A stretch of 12,126 bases of DNA from Alphaproteobacteria bacterium. Lineage in GTDB: Bacteria > Pseudomonadota > Alphaproteobacteria > UBA9219. The notes below the pieces were generated by a model. That model did not search any database, was not told the DNA's origin, and saw only the letters and a program-made list of their open reading frames with translations. Position 1 is the stretch's first letter. The number at the start of each line of letters is the position of its first letter. This document shows positions 6,008 through 12,126 of the stretch, in pieces. Where the stretch lies: positions 1 through 12,126 of the forward strand of contig JAQUUS010000021.1 in the NCBI GenBank assembly GCA_028693775.1, in the 5' to 3' direction. The position numbers were made by a program, and so were the translations under genes.

Positions 6008-7030
6008 CTACTCTTTTGCAGCCTTTTCGAGCTTTTTGACGAGCGCCTGAATGTCCTTGGGGAGCTTCGAGGAGAAGGTTTTCGTTTTGCCCGTGCGCGG
6101 ATGGACAAAATGAATCTCCACCGCGTGCAACGCCTGCCTCGGGAACTCAGAAAGCGCCTTGGCGAGATCCTTGTCCATCTTTGCGCCCTTGGCGCGGCCT
6201 TTTCCGTAGGCCGGATCGCCAATCACGGGATTTTTGATATGCGCCATGTGCACGCGGATCTGATGCGTGCGGCCCGTCGCCAGCTTGCATTCGACGAGCG
6301 AGGCGAAGCCGTAGTCCTTGAGAACGCGATAGTGGGTTAGCGCGGGCTTGCCTTTGCCTGTGACGGCCATTTTTTTGCGGTCTTTGGGGCTGCGACCAAT
6401 CGGCGCATCGACGCTGCCCGCAGGCGGAACGGGAACGCCCCATACAACTGCGCGGTAGGTGCGGCTCAGGCTGCGGTCAGCGAACTGCGCCGCAAGGGCC
6501 TGATGCGCCGCGTCGTTCTTGGCAACCACCATCAGACCGCTTGTGTCCTTGTCGAGCCGGTGCACGATGCCCGGACGCGCCACGCCGCCTATTCCGGACA
6601 GGCTGCCTTCGCAATGCGCCAGAAGCGCGTTGACAAGCGTTTTATCGCGGTTGCCCGGCGCGGGGTGGACGACGAGGCCCGCTTTTTTGTCGATGACGAT
6701 GACATCCGAGTCTTCGAAGACCACGTCGATGTCCATCTCTTGCGCTTCGGGCTCCGCTTTTTCGGGCGGCGGAACCGTGAGCGCGTAGGATTCTCCCGCC
6801 TTGACCTTTCGGCTCGCGTCGCGCACGGGCTTTCCGGAAAGACTCAGGAATCCGTTCTCAAGAAGATTCTGGATGCGCGAGCGCGACAGGGAAGCCGCTT
6901 GCGCGGCCGCAAGCGCGACGATCGCCTTGTCCGTGCGGACGCCTTCCAGATCTTCGGGAATGACAAGCATAAAAACGCCGGGCTCCGCTTCGAGCCCGGC
7001 GAGGTCCTTTGTCGGCCGGGATGAGGTCAT
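6008..7030 (-). CDS. rluD: 23S rRNA pseudouridine synthase, RluD/RluA family
   Basis: The enzyme isomerises uridines to pseudouridine in 23S rRNA during assembly of the large ribosomal subunit. The 340-residue protein has an S4-type RNA-binding domain near residues 30-85 (RTDKAIVALAAAQAASLSRS, then IQNLLENGFLSLSGKPV). The RluA-family catalytic domain follows, with the signature GIVHRLDKDTSGLMVVAK; Asp160 is the predicted nucleophile. Downstream motifs are SRTYRAVVWG and ATGRTHQIRVHMAHI. The start at 7030 overlaps the upstream stop as ATGA, and the S4 domain begins soon after it; a longer frame upstream lies inside the neighbouring gene and is not needed. The sites in E. coli RluD (1911/1915/1917) are the likely target, but RluC-like specificity cannot be excluded. 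It is the last gene of a six-gene run. Confidence 0.93.
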   Translation of the reverse strand: MTSSRPTKDLAGLEAEPGVFMLVIPEDLEGVRTDKAIVALAAAQAASLSRSRIQNLLENGFLSLSGKPVRDASRKVKAGESYALTVPPPEKAEPEAQEMDIDVVFEDSDVIVIDKKAGLVVHPAPGNRDKTLVNALLAHCEGSLSGIGGVARPGIVHRLDKDTSGLMVVAKNDAAHQALAAQFADRSLSRTYRAVVWGVPVPPAGSVDAPIGRSPKDRKKMAVTGKGKPALTHYRVLKDYGFASLVECKLATGRTHQIRVHMAHIKNPVIGDPAYGKGRAKGAKMDKDLAKALSEFPRQALHAVEIHFVHPRTGKTKTFSSKLPKDIQALVKKLEKAAKE

Positions 7031-7566
7031 CGGATGCCGCGACGCCGCTGGTCGTTGTTGTATTTTTGGGCAAAACGTTCCGCAAGGATTTTGAGGACCC
7101 CGGCGACTTTCGCCTCGTGGCCGCTCAGATTGCTGAACACCTTGGCATGCTCTTGCCAATAGAGAAGCGTCACATCGCGCGGCACCGTGATCGGCGGAAT
7201 GACCATTGTCGCCCGGCTTTGCGCCGACAGGATAACCCATGAGACGCATCCGAGCGTTTCGTCGATATGCGTCCATATTTGGGGAACCAGCCGGATGCGG
7301 GCCGCGTTGGCCATGGCCATTTTCGCCGCTTCCGCCGAGACCGCCGGGACTTCCGTTCCGGCAAAGGCGTATTTGAGCGCCGAATCAATGCCGCTCTGCG
7401 TCATCCCGCACGTCCCGGACGCCTTCGCGTTTTCGAACCACGCATCGTCCACGATAACCTGCGTCACCCCATACAACTCGGGCGCATAAACCTGGGCCTG
7501 GGCAACGGAGGGCGCGATGAATGGAACCAGACACCCCAACAAGAACAGACGGCCCAATCCCTTCAT
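7027..7566 (-). CDS. Small secreted (periplasmic) protein of unknown function
   Basis: The 179-residue protein begins with a clear Sec signal peptide: positive residues at 2 and 6, a hydrophobic core (LFLLGCLVPFIAP) and an AQA cleavage site after residue 24, leaving a mature protein of about 155 residues. An LLGC at 9-12 looks like a lipobox but sits too early in the hydrophobic core, so a soluble periplasmic protein is more likely. The mature part has two cysteines (53 and 107) that could form a disulfide, and ends in a basic tail (NNDQRRRGIR). The start is firm: a strong ribosome site GGAGGGGAG lies just upstream (7570-7578). It overlaps rluD by four bases and follows dksA by 17 bases. I do not recognise the family. 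Confidence 0.88.
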   Translation of the reverse strand: MKGLGRLFLLGCLVPFIAPSVAQAQVYAPELYGVTQVIVDDAWFENAKASGTCGMTQSGIDSALKYAFAGTEVPAVSAEAAKMAMANAARIRLVPQIWTHIDETLGCVSWVILSAQSRATMVIPPITVPRDVTLLYWQEHAKVFSNLSGHEAKVAGVLKILAERFAQKYNNDQRRRGIR

Positions 7567-7583
7567 TACTCCCCTCCTTTTAT

Positions 7584-8012
7584 TTATTCACGCTCGTCGC
7601 GCTGCGTACGCTCCTTGCGTTCATGGCGTTCTTGCGCATCCACGGTCAACGTCGCAATCGGCCGCGCATCGAGGCGCTTGATTCCGATCGGCTCTCCGGT
7701 TTCTTCGCAAAAACCGTATTCGTTGCGCTCAATACGCTCCAAGGCTTCATCGATCTTGCTGATGAGCTTACGCTGCCTGTCGCGAGTCCGCAACTCCAAT
7801 GCGACTTCCGTTTCCGCAGACGCGCGGTCGGTGATGTCCGGCTCTTGCATGCCGCCGTCATCCTGCAACTCCTGAAGCGTCAAATCCGCTTCGCGCACAA
7901 TGTCGGCTTTCCATTTGATGAGCTTGTTCCGGAAATACTCAAGCATAACCGGATTCATGTACGGCTCTTTTTCCGAGGGCTTATAATTCGGCGGAACTGT
8001 TACGCTTATCAT
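7584..8012 (-). CDS. dksA: RNA polymerase-binding transcription factor DksA
   Basis: DksA enters the secondary channel of RNA polymerase and, with ppGpp, adjusts transcription of ribosomal and amino-acid genes during starvation. The 142-residue protein has the coiled coil with the functional tip DxxDxA (Asp59, Asp62, Ala64 in EPDITDRAS), then ELRTRDRQRKLISKIDEAL. The globular end reads YGFCEETGEPIGIKRLDARP. Only the first of four zinc cysteines is kept (Cys102); the others are replaced (CEET for CESC, LTVDA for LCIDC). Single-cysteine DksA proteins are known and functional in Alphaproteobacteria such as Rhodobacter, so this is not decay. The C-terminal tail is unusually charged (ERHERKERTQRDERE). 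The start at 8012 has AGGAG at good spacing and overlaps the argE stop as ATGA. Confidence 0.94.
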   Translation of the reverse strand: MISVTVPPNYKPSEKEPYMNPVMLEYFRNKLIKWKADIVREADLTLQELQDDGGMQEPDITDRASAETEVALELRTRDRQRKLISKIDEALERIERNEYGFCEETGEPIGIKRLDARPIATLTVDAQERHERKERTQRDERE

Positions 8013-9193
8013 GAAGGGCTCCTGTTAAGGTGTCGCTCGTTTCGGGGAGAGGAAGATAAAAGAACCTGCCTCATCAAGTCAACGCAGGATAAAAGTTGAC
8101 TTTTCTCAATAAATTCATCGGGCTGGTGCGCCTGCTCAATATATCCGGGGCCGCAGATGGCCACATCAGCCCCCAGTTTCTCAAAAAATCCGGCTTCGGT
8201 CGCAAAACCGCCGCTGTAGATCTTGGCCTCTTTTCTCAATGTTTTCAGCGACTTGATGGCCGCATTCTCCGCCGCGCCCAGAAACGGCGGCAGATCGAAG
8301 ACAGAGGTCGTTTCCATCCCCGCTTTCGGCGCATGCGCTTCAAAACGCGCCTTGAACCGCTCTTGCGCCTTTTGGGTCGCTTCGGCCAAAATCTCGCTCG
8401 CCGTTTCGCCCGGGTGCACGCGCACCTGCCACAGAAGCTCACAGAACTCTGCCGTGATGTTTTCTGCCGTGCCGCCCTTGATCGTTCCCATGTTGAGCGT
8501 TGTGTACGGAGGATCGAAGGTCGATCCGGCAACCGGGCGCGCTTTCCGCTCCTCGTACATGTCCATCAGGATCCGAATCAGCTCCGCAGTCAGCTCAATC
8601 GCGTTCAGCCCTTTGTCCGGCTGACTCGAGTGACAGGGGACCCCTTCGATGCGCGTCAAAAACGCCGAGCAGCCTTTGTGCCGGTCGATCATGTCGAGCC
8701 CCGTCGGCTCGCCCAGCCAGACCCAATTCGGACGGACGCCTTTTTTGCCCAGAAAATCCACAAGGCGCACCGCGCCGAGCATGTCGGTTTCTTCGTCGCT
8801 CGTCAGCGCGAGGTGGAAGCCGCCTCCGTCCTTCGACGCCAGGGCTTCAGGAACCATCGCCAGCGCACAGGCCAGAAAGCCTTTCATGTCGGCTGCGCCC
8901 CGGCCATAGAGCTTGCCTTCGCGATCCGCCAGCTTGAACGGGTCGGATGTCCAATGCTGCCCTTCGACAGGCACGACGTCGGTATGGCCCGCGAGGACAA
9001 TCCCCGAGCTCCCCGAGCCGACTGTGGCCCACAGGCATGCTTTGTCGCCGCTTTCGTCCGTGACGATTTCGCTGGAGACCCCGTGTCCGTTCAGATAGTC
9101 GCGGACGTACTCGATGCAGGCGCGATTCGGTTTGCTTGATGTCGTATCGAACGAAACAAGCCGCGCCAGAACTTCTTCAACTTGTTTGGACAA
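8009..9193 (-). CDS. argE: Acetylornithine deacetylase-type M20 metallopeptidase
   Basis: ArgE removes the acetyl group from N-acetylornithine in arginine biosynthesis, using a two-metal centre. The 394-residue protein has the M20 motifs in order: metal ligands in AGHTDVVP (His70, Asp72) and GRGAADMKGF (Asp102), the catalytic Glu pair in SDEETDM (Glu134, Glu135), a ligand in GEPTG (Glu162), the dimerisation-domain His in VPCHSS, and the final ligand in EQAHQPDEF (His357). The ending CGPG..EQAHQPDEF favours ArgE over DapE (succinyl-diaminopimelate desuccinylase), but substrate is not proven by sequence. The start is a TTG with AAGGA six bases ahead, overlapping the upstream gene by 17 bases; no ATG is available near the family N-terminus. 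The last residues, SSSPRNERHLNRSPS, look like a non-conserved tail whose DNA also carries the dksA ribosome site. Confidence 0.9.
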   Translation of the reverse strand: MSKQVEEVLARLVSFDTTSSKPNRACIEYVRDYLNGHGVSSEIVTDESGDKACLWATVGSGSSGIVLAGHTDVVPVEGQHWTSDPFKLADREGKLYGRGAADMKGFLACALAMVPEALASKDGGGFHLALTSDEETDMLGAVRLVDFLGKKGVRPNWVWLGEPTGLDMIDRHKGCSAFLTRIEGVPCHSSQPDKGLNAIELTAELIRILMDMYEERKARPVAGSTFDPPYTTLNMGTIKGGTAENITAEFCELLWQVRVHPGETASEILAEATQKAQERFKARFEAHAPKAGMETTSVFDLPPFLGAAENAAIKSLKTLRKEAKIYSGGFATEAGFFEKLGADVAICGPGYIEQAHQPDEFIEKSQLLSCVDLMRQVLLSSSPRNERHLNRSPS

Positions 9194-10223
9194 GGGCTTT
9201 CCTTACGCTCTTGATTGTGAACAGCTGGACTGTGCCGGATTCGCACGCCGCAAACAAGGCCTCTCCGGCGGCATTCCACACAAGGCCGTTGACCTGCGAT
9301 CCGTGCGGCGGGGATATCAGCGCTTCCATGCGGCCGTCGAGCGGCGCAAGGACGATCATGCCATCGCTGTAGCCCACGGCGACCATATCTTCGCCCGGAT
9401 GCGGCGCAACCTGCGTGACGAGCCGACCCTCGGTTCCGCCCAGCGTCAGCGGCGCCTTGCCCCACGGACCGCCGCCCGTGAACGGCCAGCATACCGCCTG
9501 CTCCGCTCCCGACGTCGCCAGATACCGCCCTTTGGACGTGAAGGCCATCGAGCGCACTTTGGCCGCATAGCCCTGCATTTGCATTTCCTTGCCATCCGAC
9601 AATTGCCACCCGTGCAGGGAACCGTCTTGCATGCTGCTGAGCAGAACCCGGCTGTCGGGGCTCCATACAAGGCCAAGATGGGAGCCTTTCCATTCCAGCG
9701 TTTCGGCTTTCGCCTCTTTGGCGTTCGTCCACCACCATGAGAGGCCGTTGTAGTAACTCGCCGCCAGCCGCTTCCCGTTCGGGCTGAACGCCACGTCGCC
9801 CGGCGTTCCGGGAAGCTCAAGCGGCGCGCCAAAGCGTTCGCCGCCCTCTTCGTTCAGCACATGCAACGTTTTGCCGGTGCTGTAGGCTCTCAGGCCGCCG
9901 TCAGGCGCAGACGCGACATGGTCGATCCATCGGCCCGGGTGCTCGGCCAAAAGCGTCGTTTCGCTCAGTTCGGGATCGAGGATCAGGACTTTTCCGTCGT
10001 CTCCGCCCGAGAGAAACGCGTGCTCGTCGGCATCCGCTCCCATCGACAGCGATACGCCTTCGTGCATCTTCACTGTTTTGGGCTCTATCGCTTCGTCGCT
10101 CGCGGGCAACAGCCGCACCGTGCCGTCTCCCATGGCCAACGCGACCCAGTCGCCGTTGCGGTTGATGCAGAGCGAGAGAACCGGGGCGTCCAGTTGCCAC
10201 TGGCTGTGAACGGCTGAGATCAT
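9177..10223 (-). CDS. WD40-like beta-propeller protein
   Basis: The 348-residue protein is built of about seven or eight WD-type blades. Visible cores are CINRNGDWVALAMGDGTVRL, DADEHAFLSGGDDGKVLIL, SAPDGGLRAYSTGKTLHVL, FSPNGKRLAASYYNGLSWW, WSPDSRVLLSSMQDGSLHGW, FTSKGRYLATSGAEQAVCW, PHPGEDMVAVGYSDGMIVL and WNAAGEALFAACESGTVQLF. There is no signal peptide, so it is probably a cytoplasmic binding platform without its own catalytic activity. Its ATG overlaps the upstream GNAT stop as TAATG, and its end overlaps argE by 17 bases, so it is tightly coupled on both sides. As I recall, similar WD40 proteins in some Alphaproteobacteria lie near COG0523 zinc GTPases; none is seen here. The partner is unknown. 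Confidence 0.9.
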   Translation of the reverse strand: MISAVHSQWQLDAPVLSLCINRNGDWVALAMGDGTVRLLPASDEAIEPKTVKMHEGVSLSMGADADEHAFLSGGDDGKVLILDPELSETTLLAEHPGRWIDHVASAPDGGLRAYSTGKTLHVLNEEGGERFGAPLELPGTPGDVAFSPNGKRLAASYYNGLSWWWTNAKEAKAETLEWKGSHLGLVWSPDSRVLLSSMQDGSLHGWQLSDGKEMQMQGYAAKVRSMAFTSKGRYLATSGAEQAVCWPFTGGGPWGKAPLTLGGTEGRLVTQVAPHPGEDMVAVGYSDGMIVLAPLDGRMEALISPPHGSQVNGLVWNAAGEALFAACESGTVQLFTIKSVRKALVQTS

Positions 10224-10669
10224 TATTTACACTTCCATTGCATCGTGCAGGCGATGTCGTTGCGGCCTACTTCGTTGAAACCCGCTCGTTCGTAGAACCT
10301 TTTTGCGGGGTTGTTTTTATACACTTGCAGCCCCACGTCTACGCTTTTTTCGCGCGCATCGCCGAGAATCTGGCGCAGGATTTTTTCGCCAAGGCCTTTG
10401 TTTTGATATTCGGGACGCAACTGGATTTGCTTGAGCATCCACGGATCGGATGCGCGGTCGACTTTCAGAAGCCCGATGTCCTTGCCCTCGAGCCTGATGA
10501 TTTGCGCGCAATCGAAATTGTCCATCACGCGCTGCATCTGAAGCTCATCGTCATATTCCATTCCTGCGCTCAGAATGTGCGCGCGCATCGCATCGGCACG
10601 CAGGCGGACGAGAAACGGTAAATCCGTTTCGGCCGCTTTTCGAAATTCAAATTCGTTTCTGGATTTCAT
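10223..10669 (-). CDS. GNAT-family N-acetyltransferase
   Basis: The 148-residue protein is a single GNAT domain that transfers an acetyl group from acetyl-CoA to an amine. The acetyl-CoA pyrophosphate-binding motif is QNKGLG (residues 89-94, after IQLRPEY), fitting Q/RxxGxG/A. The later NNPAKRFYERAGF (about 119-131) is the usual motif B. The N-terminal arm (FRKAAETDLPFLVRLRADAM) is typical. The substrate cannot be told from sequence; small molecule and protein N-termini are both possible. The ATG at 10669 follows AAGGAAGCGAG. It is the first gene after a good promoter and is joined to the WD40 gene by TAATG. Confidence 0.92.
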   Translation of the reverse strand: MKSRNEFEFRKAAETDLPFLVRLRADAMRAHILSAGMEYDDELQMQRVMDNFDCAQIIRLEGKDIGLLKVDRASDPWMLKQIQLRPEYQNKGLGEKILRQILGDAREKSVDVGLQVYKNNPAKRFYERAGFNEVGRNDIACTMQWKCK

Positions 10670-10730
10670 CTCGCTTCCTTATCGGCCCTGCTATGCTTTC
10701 TCTTTTTACGCACCGGTGAGGCGTGGCTTC

Positions 10731-10758
10731 ATTATAACAGGTTTTTCAGGGCTGTCAG
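10731..10758 (-). promoter_or_regulatory. Sigma70-type promoter of the GNAT-to-rluD operon
   Basis: On the minus strand CTGACA (five of six to TTGACA) is followed after 16 bases by a perfect TATAAT, which also has the extended form TGTTATAAT. Transcription should begin near 10724, giving a leader of about 55 bases to the GNAT gene. The TGA stop of the upstream HAD gene lies inside the -35 box. This is the best-looking promoter in the window and probably serves all six downstream genes. Confidence 0.7.
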
Positions 10759-11438
10759 GCCATTATGGACCTTATGGCGGCCGCCAGATCGGCCATGTTT
10801 TCATAGGCGTTCTCGGCCCCCTCCTTGCGCAGGATTTCCGTATGGCCGGGGCCGCAATGGCTCGCCCCGGCAAACCCCAAAACCCGCATATCCGCCGCTC
10901 TCGCGGCCCGGACGCCCGCAACGCTGTCTTCGATGACAAGGCACGCCGACGGCGGCGTTCTCATGCGCTCGGAGGCATACAAAAACAGGTCGGGCGCAGG
11001 CTTGCCTCTTTCGACCTCATGCGAGGAGAAAACGTTCGGCGCAAAAGCCTCCCACAGGCCGACAAGGCCAAGCGTGCGCCGTAGCGTTTGCGGACCGCTC
11101 CCGGATGCCACGCACTTTTTGGCGCTCAGCGAGACGACCAGATCCTTGACGCCGGGAATCGCTTTCAGGTTCGTCTCGTATCTTTTGAACACCGAGGCAC
11201 GCACCGTATCCCAGAATCCGGGAGGCAACCTGACGCCGTATTCGGATTCGATTTCTACCGTCGCCGTTATCCGGCTACGGCCTACGAATTTTTTAAGAAC
11301 TTCGTCCATAGACACGGCCAGACCGATTTTGCCAAGCTCTTCGGCAAACACTTCGTGGCTTAAAAGCTCGCTGTCGATCAATACGCCGTCGCAATCGAAA
11401 ATAACGAGGCCGGGGCGGACACGCTCTTTTTCGCTCAT
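10755..11438 (-). CDS. HAD-superfamily phosphatase / beta-phosphoglucomutase-like hydrolase
   Basis: The 227-residue protein is a HAD subfamily IA hydrolase with all catalytic motifs: motif I FDCDGVLIDSE (nucleophile Asp15, acid/base Asp17), motif II around ASGSG (about 111-115), motif III KPAPD (Lys146), and motif IV IEDSVAGVRAAR (Glu170, Asp171). A helical cap follows motif I (about residues 25-90), as in the beta-phosphoglucomutase and YieH group, where substrates are small sugar phosphates. The exact substrate cannot be read from sequence. The ATG at 11438 has GAGG eight bases upstream. It is separated from the GNAT gene by 85 bases containing the next promoter, and no terminator is visible between them, so read-through is possible. 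Confidence 0.92.
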   Translation of the reverse strand: MSEKERVRPGLVIFDCDGVLIDSELLSHEVFAEELGKIGLAVSMDEVLKKFVGRSRITATVEIESEYGVRLPPGFWDTVRASVFKRYETNLKAIPGVKDLVVSLSAKKCVASGSGPQTLRRTLGLVGLWEAFAPNVFSSHEVERGKPAPDLFLYASERMRTPPSACLVIEDSVAGVRAARAADMRVLGFAGASHCGPGHTEILRKEGAENAYENMADLAAAIRSIMA

Positions 11439-11642
11439 GAATTCATCCTCGTTGGTTAACTTGCATTAAATATATTCCGGCTTTCGGCGGCGTTTCGCCG
11501 AGTTAAGCGATCGTAAAGAAAAGCTCGAAAAGACGGAAATATTTTTTCATTCCGTGGGCGCGAAAGAATTAGTCGTAAGAAAATAATGAGCTATTCCGTG
11601 GTATTCTAGGGCCATGCACGAAAGAATGTTCGGAGCGCCCAT
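11439..11642. promoter_or_regulatory. Divergent intergenic region with small repeats
   Basis: This region of about 200 bases lies between the HAD gene and the basic-protein gene and holds no gene I can support. It contains a TTAA-N6-TTAA motif (listed separately) and a stem TCGGCG/CGCCGA with a six-base loop at 11484-11501, without a T-run, so not a terminator. ATTCCGTGG occurs twice (11549-11557 and 11593-11601), 44 bases or about four helical turns apart, and ACGGAA at 11533-11538 forms an inverted partner with TTCCGT at 11550-11555. TATTCT at 11602-11607 could be a -10 for the plus-strand gene, but no -35 is evident. Confidence 0.45.
11456..11469. promoter_or_regulatory. CtrA-like TTAA-N6-TTAA motif upstream of the HAD gene
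   Basis: TTAACTTGCATTAA has two TTAA halves separated by six bases, one fewer than the classical CtrA spacing of seven. The same geometry, with related flanks (GGTTAA...TTAArT), occurs at 12066-12079. It lies 18 bases before the HAD start codon, so a bound protein could act there or on the divergent gene. Confidence 0.3.
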
Positions 11643-12038
11643 ATGAAGGAAAACACGATCAGGCAAAAACTCAGCAAGGTCACGTCGCAAGGGGCGGCCA
11701 AGTTGACAAACGCCCTCAAAAATCTCGACGAAAATACCAAGGAGCGGTTGATCACCTTTACCGCAGAAGCTTCCGGCGCGGTGACCGAAAAACTCGTGAC
11801 CCTTGGCTCTGCATGGGCTGAGAACAAAACGAAGAATCCCAACGGAAAAACGGCCAAGGTCCTTAAACAGGCGCCAAGCGTCGCACGCACTGCCGGAAAC
11901 ATGGCCCGAAGAAAAACCTATGACGTTTTGAAAACAAAACTGGCTGCCGACACGCCCGCCGCAGAGGCGCCGATGCCCAAGCCGACGCGCAACGGAAATG
12001 TCGTTCGGAGAAAACAGGGCCTCAATTTGACCTGCTGA
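11643..12038 (+). CDS. Small basic, helix-rich protein of unknown function
   Basis: The 131-residue protein is strongly basic (many Lys and Arg) and low in aromatic residues; its first hundred residues are predicted by eye to be mostly helical. It begins MKENTIRQKLSKVTSQGAAK, with Ala, Lys and Thr in an amphipathic pattern that recalls phasin-like or nucleoid-associated proteins, but no named motif is present. The tail is Pro/Ala-rich (DTPAAEAPMPKPTRNG) and ends GLNLTC. There is no signal peptide. The ATG follows GGAG (11632-11635) at seven bases, and codons have GC-rich third positions, which support a real gene over the hydrophobic antisense frame. It is transcribed divergently from the HAD gene. 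Function is unknown. Confidence 0.75.
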   Translation: MKENTIRQKLSKVTSQGAAKLTNALKNLDENTKERLITFTAEASGAVTEKLVTLGSAWAENKTKNPNGKTAKVLKQAPSVARTAGNMARRKTYDVLKTKLAADTPAAEAPMPKPTRNGNVVRRKQGLNLTC

Positions 12039-12061
12039 CGATCTTCAACCGCGCCGCAATC

Positions 12062-12079
12062 ATGGTTAATTGACGTTAA
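12062..12079. promoter_or_regulatory. CtrA-like site: TTAACCAT half-site within TTAA-N6-TTAA
   Basis: On the minus strand this reads TTAA, six bases, then TTAACCAT. It is the only place in the window where the exact half-site and a second TTAA occur together. It lies 24 bases after the basic-protein gene, so it probably controls something beyond the right edge or marks an intergenic element. The GC-rich stretch and T-run on the minus strand just to its right (12082-12110) are discussed under findings. Confidence 0.35.
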
Positions 12080-12126
12080 GTAAAAAAGGCGGGGGGTTCC
12101 CGGCTCGGCCCAATGCATTCGCGCGG

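Noticed and set aside
7031..7276. N-terminal extension of rluD
   Set aside because: The extra 82 residues lie within the secreted-protein gene, are not like the family, and the ATGA start at 7030 fits the operon style.
11484..11501. TCGGCG/CGCCGA hairpin as a terminator
   Set aside because: No T-run follows on either strand and it lies between two divergent starts, where no transcript should end.
11606..11902. Minus-strand frame of 98 codons with hydrophobic stretches
   Set aside because: It overlaps the basic-protein gene, which has a ribosome site and better codon pattern; the apparent membrane segments are the reverse of Lys-rich codons.
1..12126. CRISPR arrays, tRNA, rRNA, phage or defence genes
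   Set aside because: No regularly spaced repeats, no cloverleaf-like or rRNA-like sequence, and no nuclease, integrase or toxin-antitoxin motifs were found.

Overview
The window looks like chromosomal DNA from a facultatively anaerobic or fermentative alphaproteobacterium. The main pointers are a single-cysteine DksA of the alphaproteobacterial kind, moderately GC-rich coding sequence with GC-rich third codon positions, densely overlapping genes, and several copies of a TTAACCAT-type motif like the CtrA half-site of that class. No rRNA, tRNA, CRISPR array, insertion sequence or phage gene is visible. The organism assignment is an inference from these traits, not a database result.

Left part (1-1598): two minus-strand genes of unknown function, translationally coupled (TGATATG). 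One encodes a protein made of three copies of an unrecognised domain of about 62 residues. The other runs off the left edge and looks like an alpha-helical repeat protein. They are separated from the pfl genes by a divergent non-coding region of about 350 bases that holds a candidate promoter and a CtrA-like half-site.

Fermentation module (1599-4618, plus strand): pflB (pyruvate formate-lyase, with complete Cys-Cys and glycyl-radical motifs) and pflA (its radical-SAM activase). Together they split pyruvate to acetyl-CoA and formate without oxygen. No formate channel gene (focA) is present. Next on the plus strand is a J-domain protein with four helical repeats (4762-6006), a probable Hsp70 co-chaperone of unusual architecture. 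Its repeats resemble the partial gene at the left edge.

Right-centre (6008-10669, minus strand): a compact six-gene run reading GNAT acetyltransferase, WD40-like propeller, argE-type deacetylase, dksA, secreted small protein, rluD. Four junctions overlap by 1 to 17 bases and the fifth has a 17-base gap, so it is probably one operon. It has a strong-looking promoter (CTGACA-N16-TATAAT) embedded in the 3' end of the upstream HAD phosphatase gene. The mix of ribosome maturation (RluD), stringent-response transcription control (DksA) and amino-acid metabolism (ArgE) suggests a growth-related housekeeping operon.

Right edge (10755-12126): a HAD-family phosphatase (minus), a divergent intergenic region with small repeats and a TTAA-N6-TTAA motif, and a small, very basic, helix-rich protein of unknown function (plus). 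A second TTAA-N6-TTAA motif with a TTAACCAT half-site follows it.

The least explained items are the triple-repeat protein, the J-domain/helical-repeat protein with its possible relative at the left edge, and the set of CtrA-like sites in the intergenic regions.
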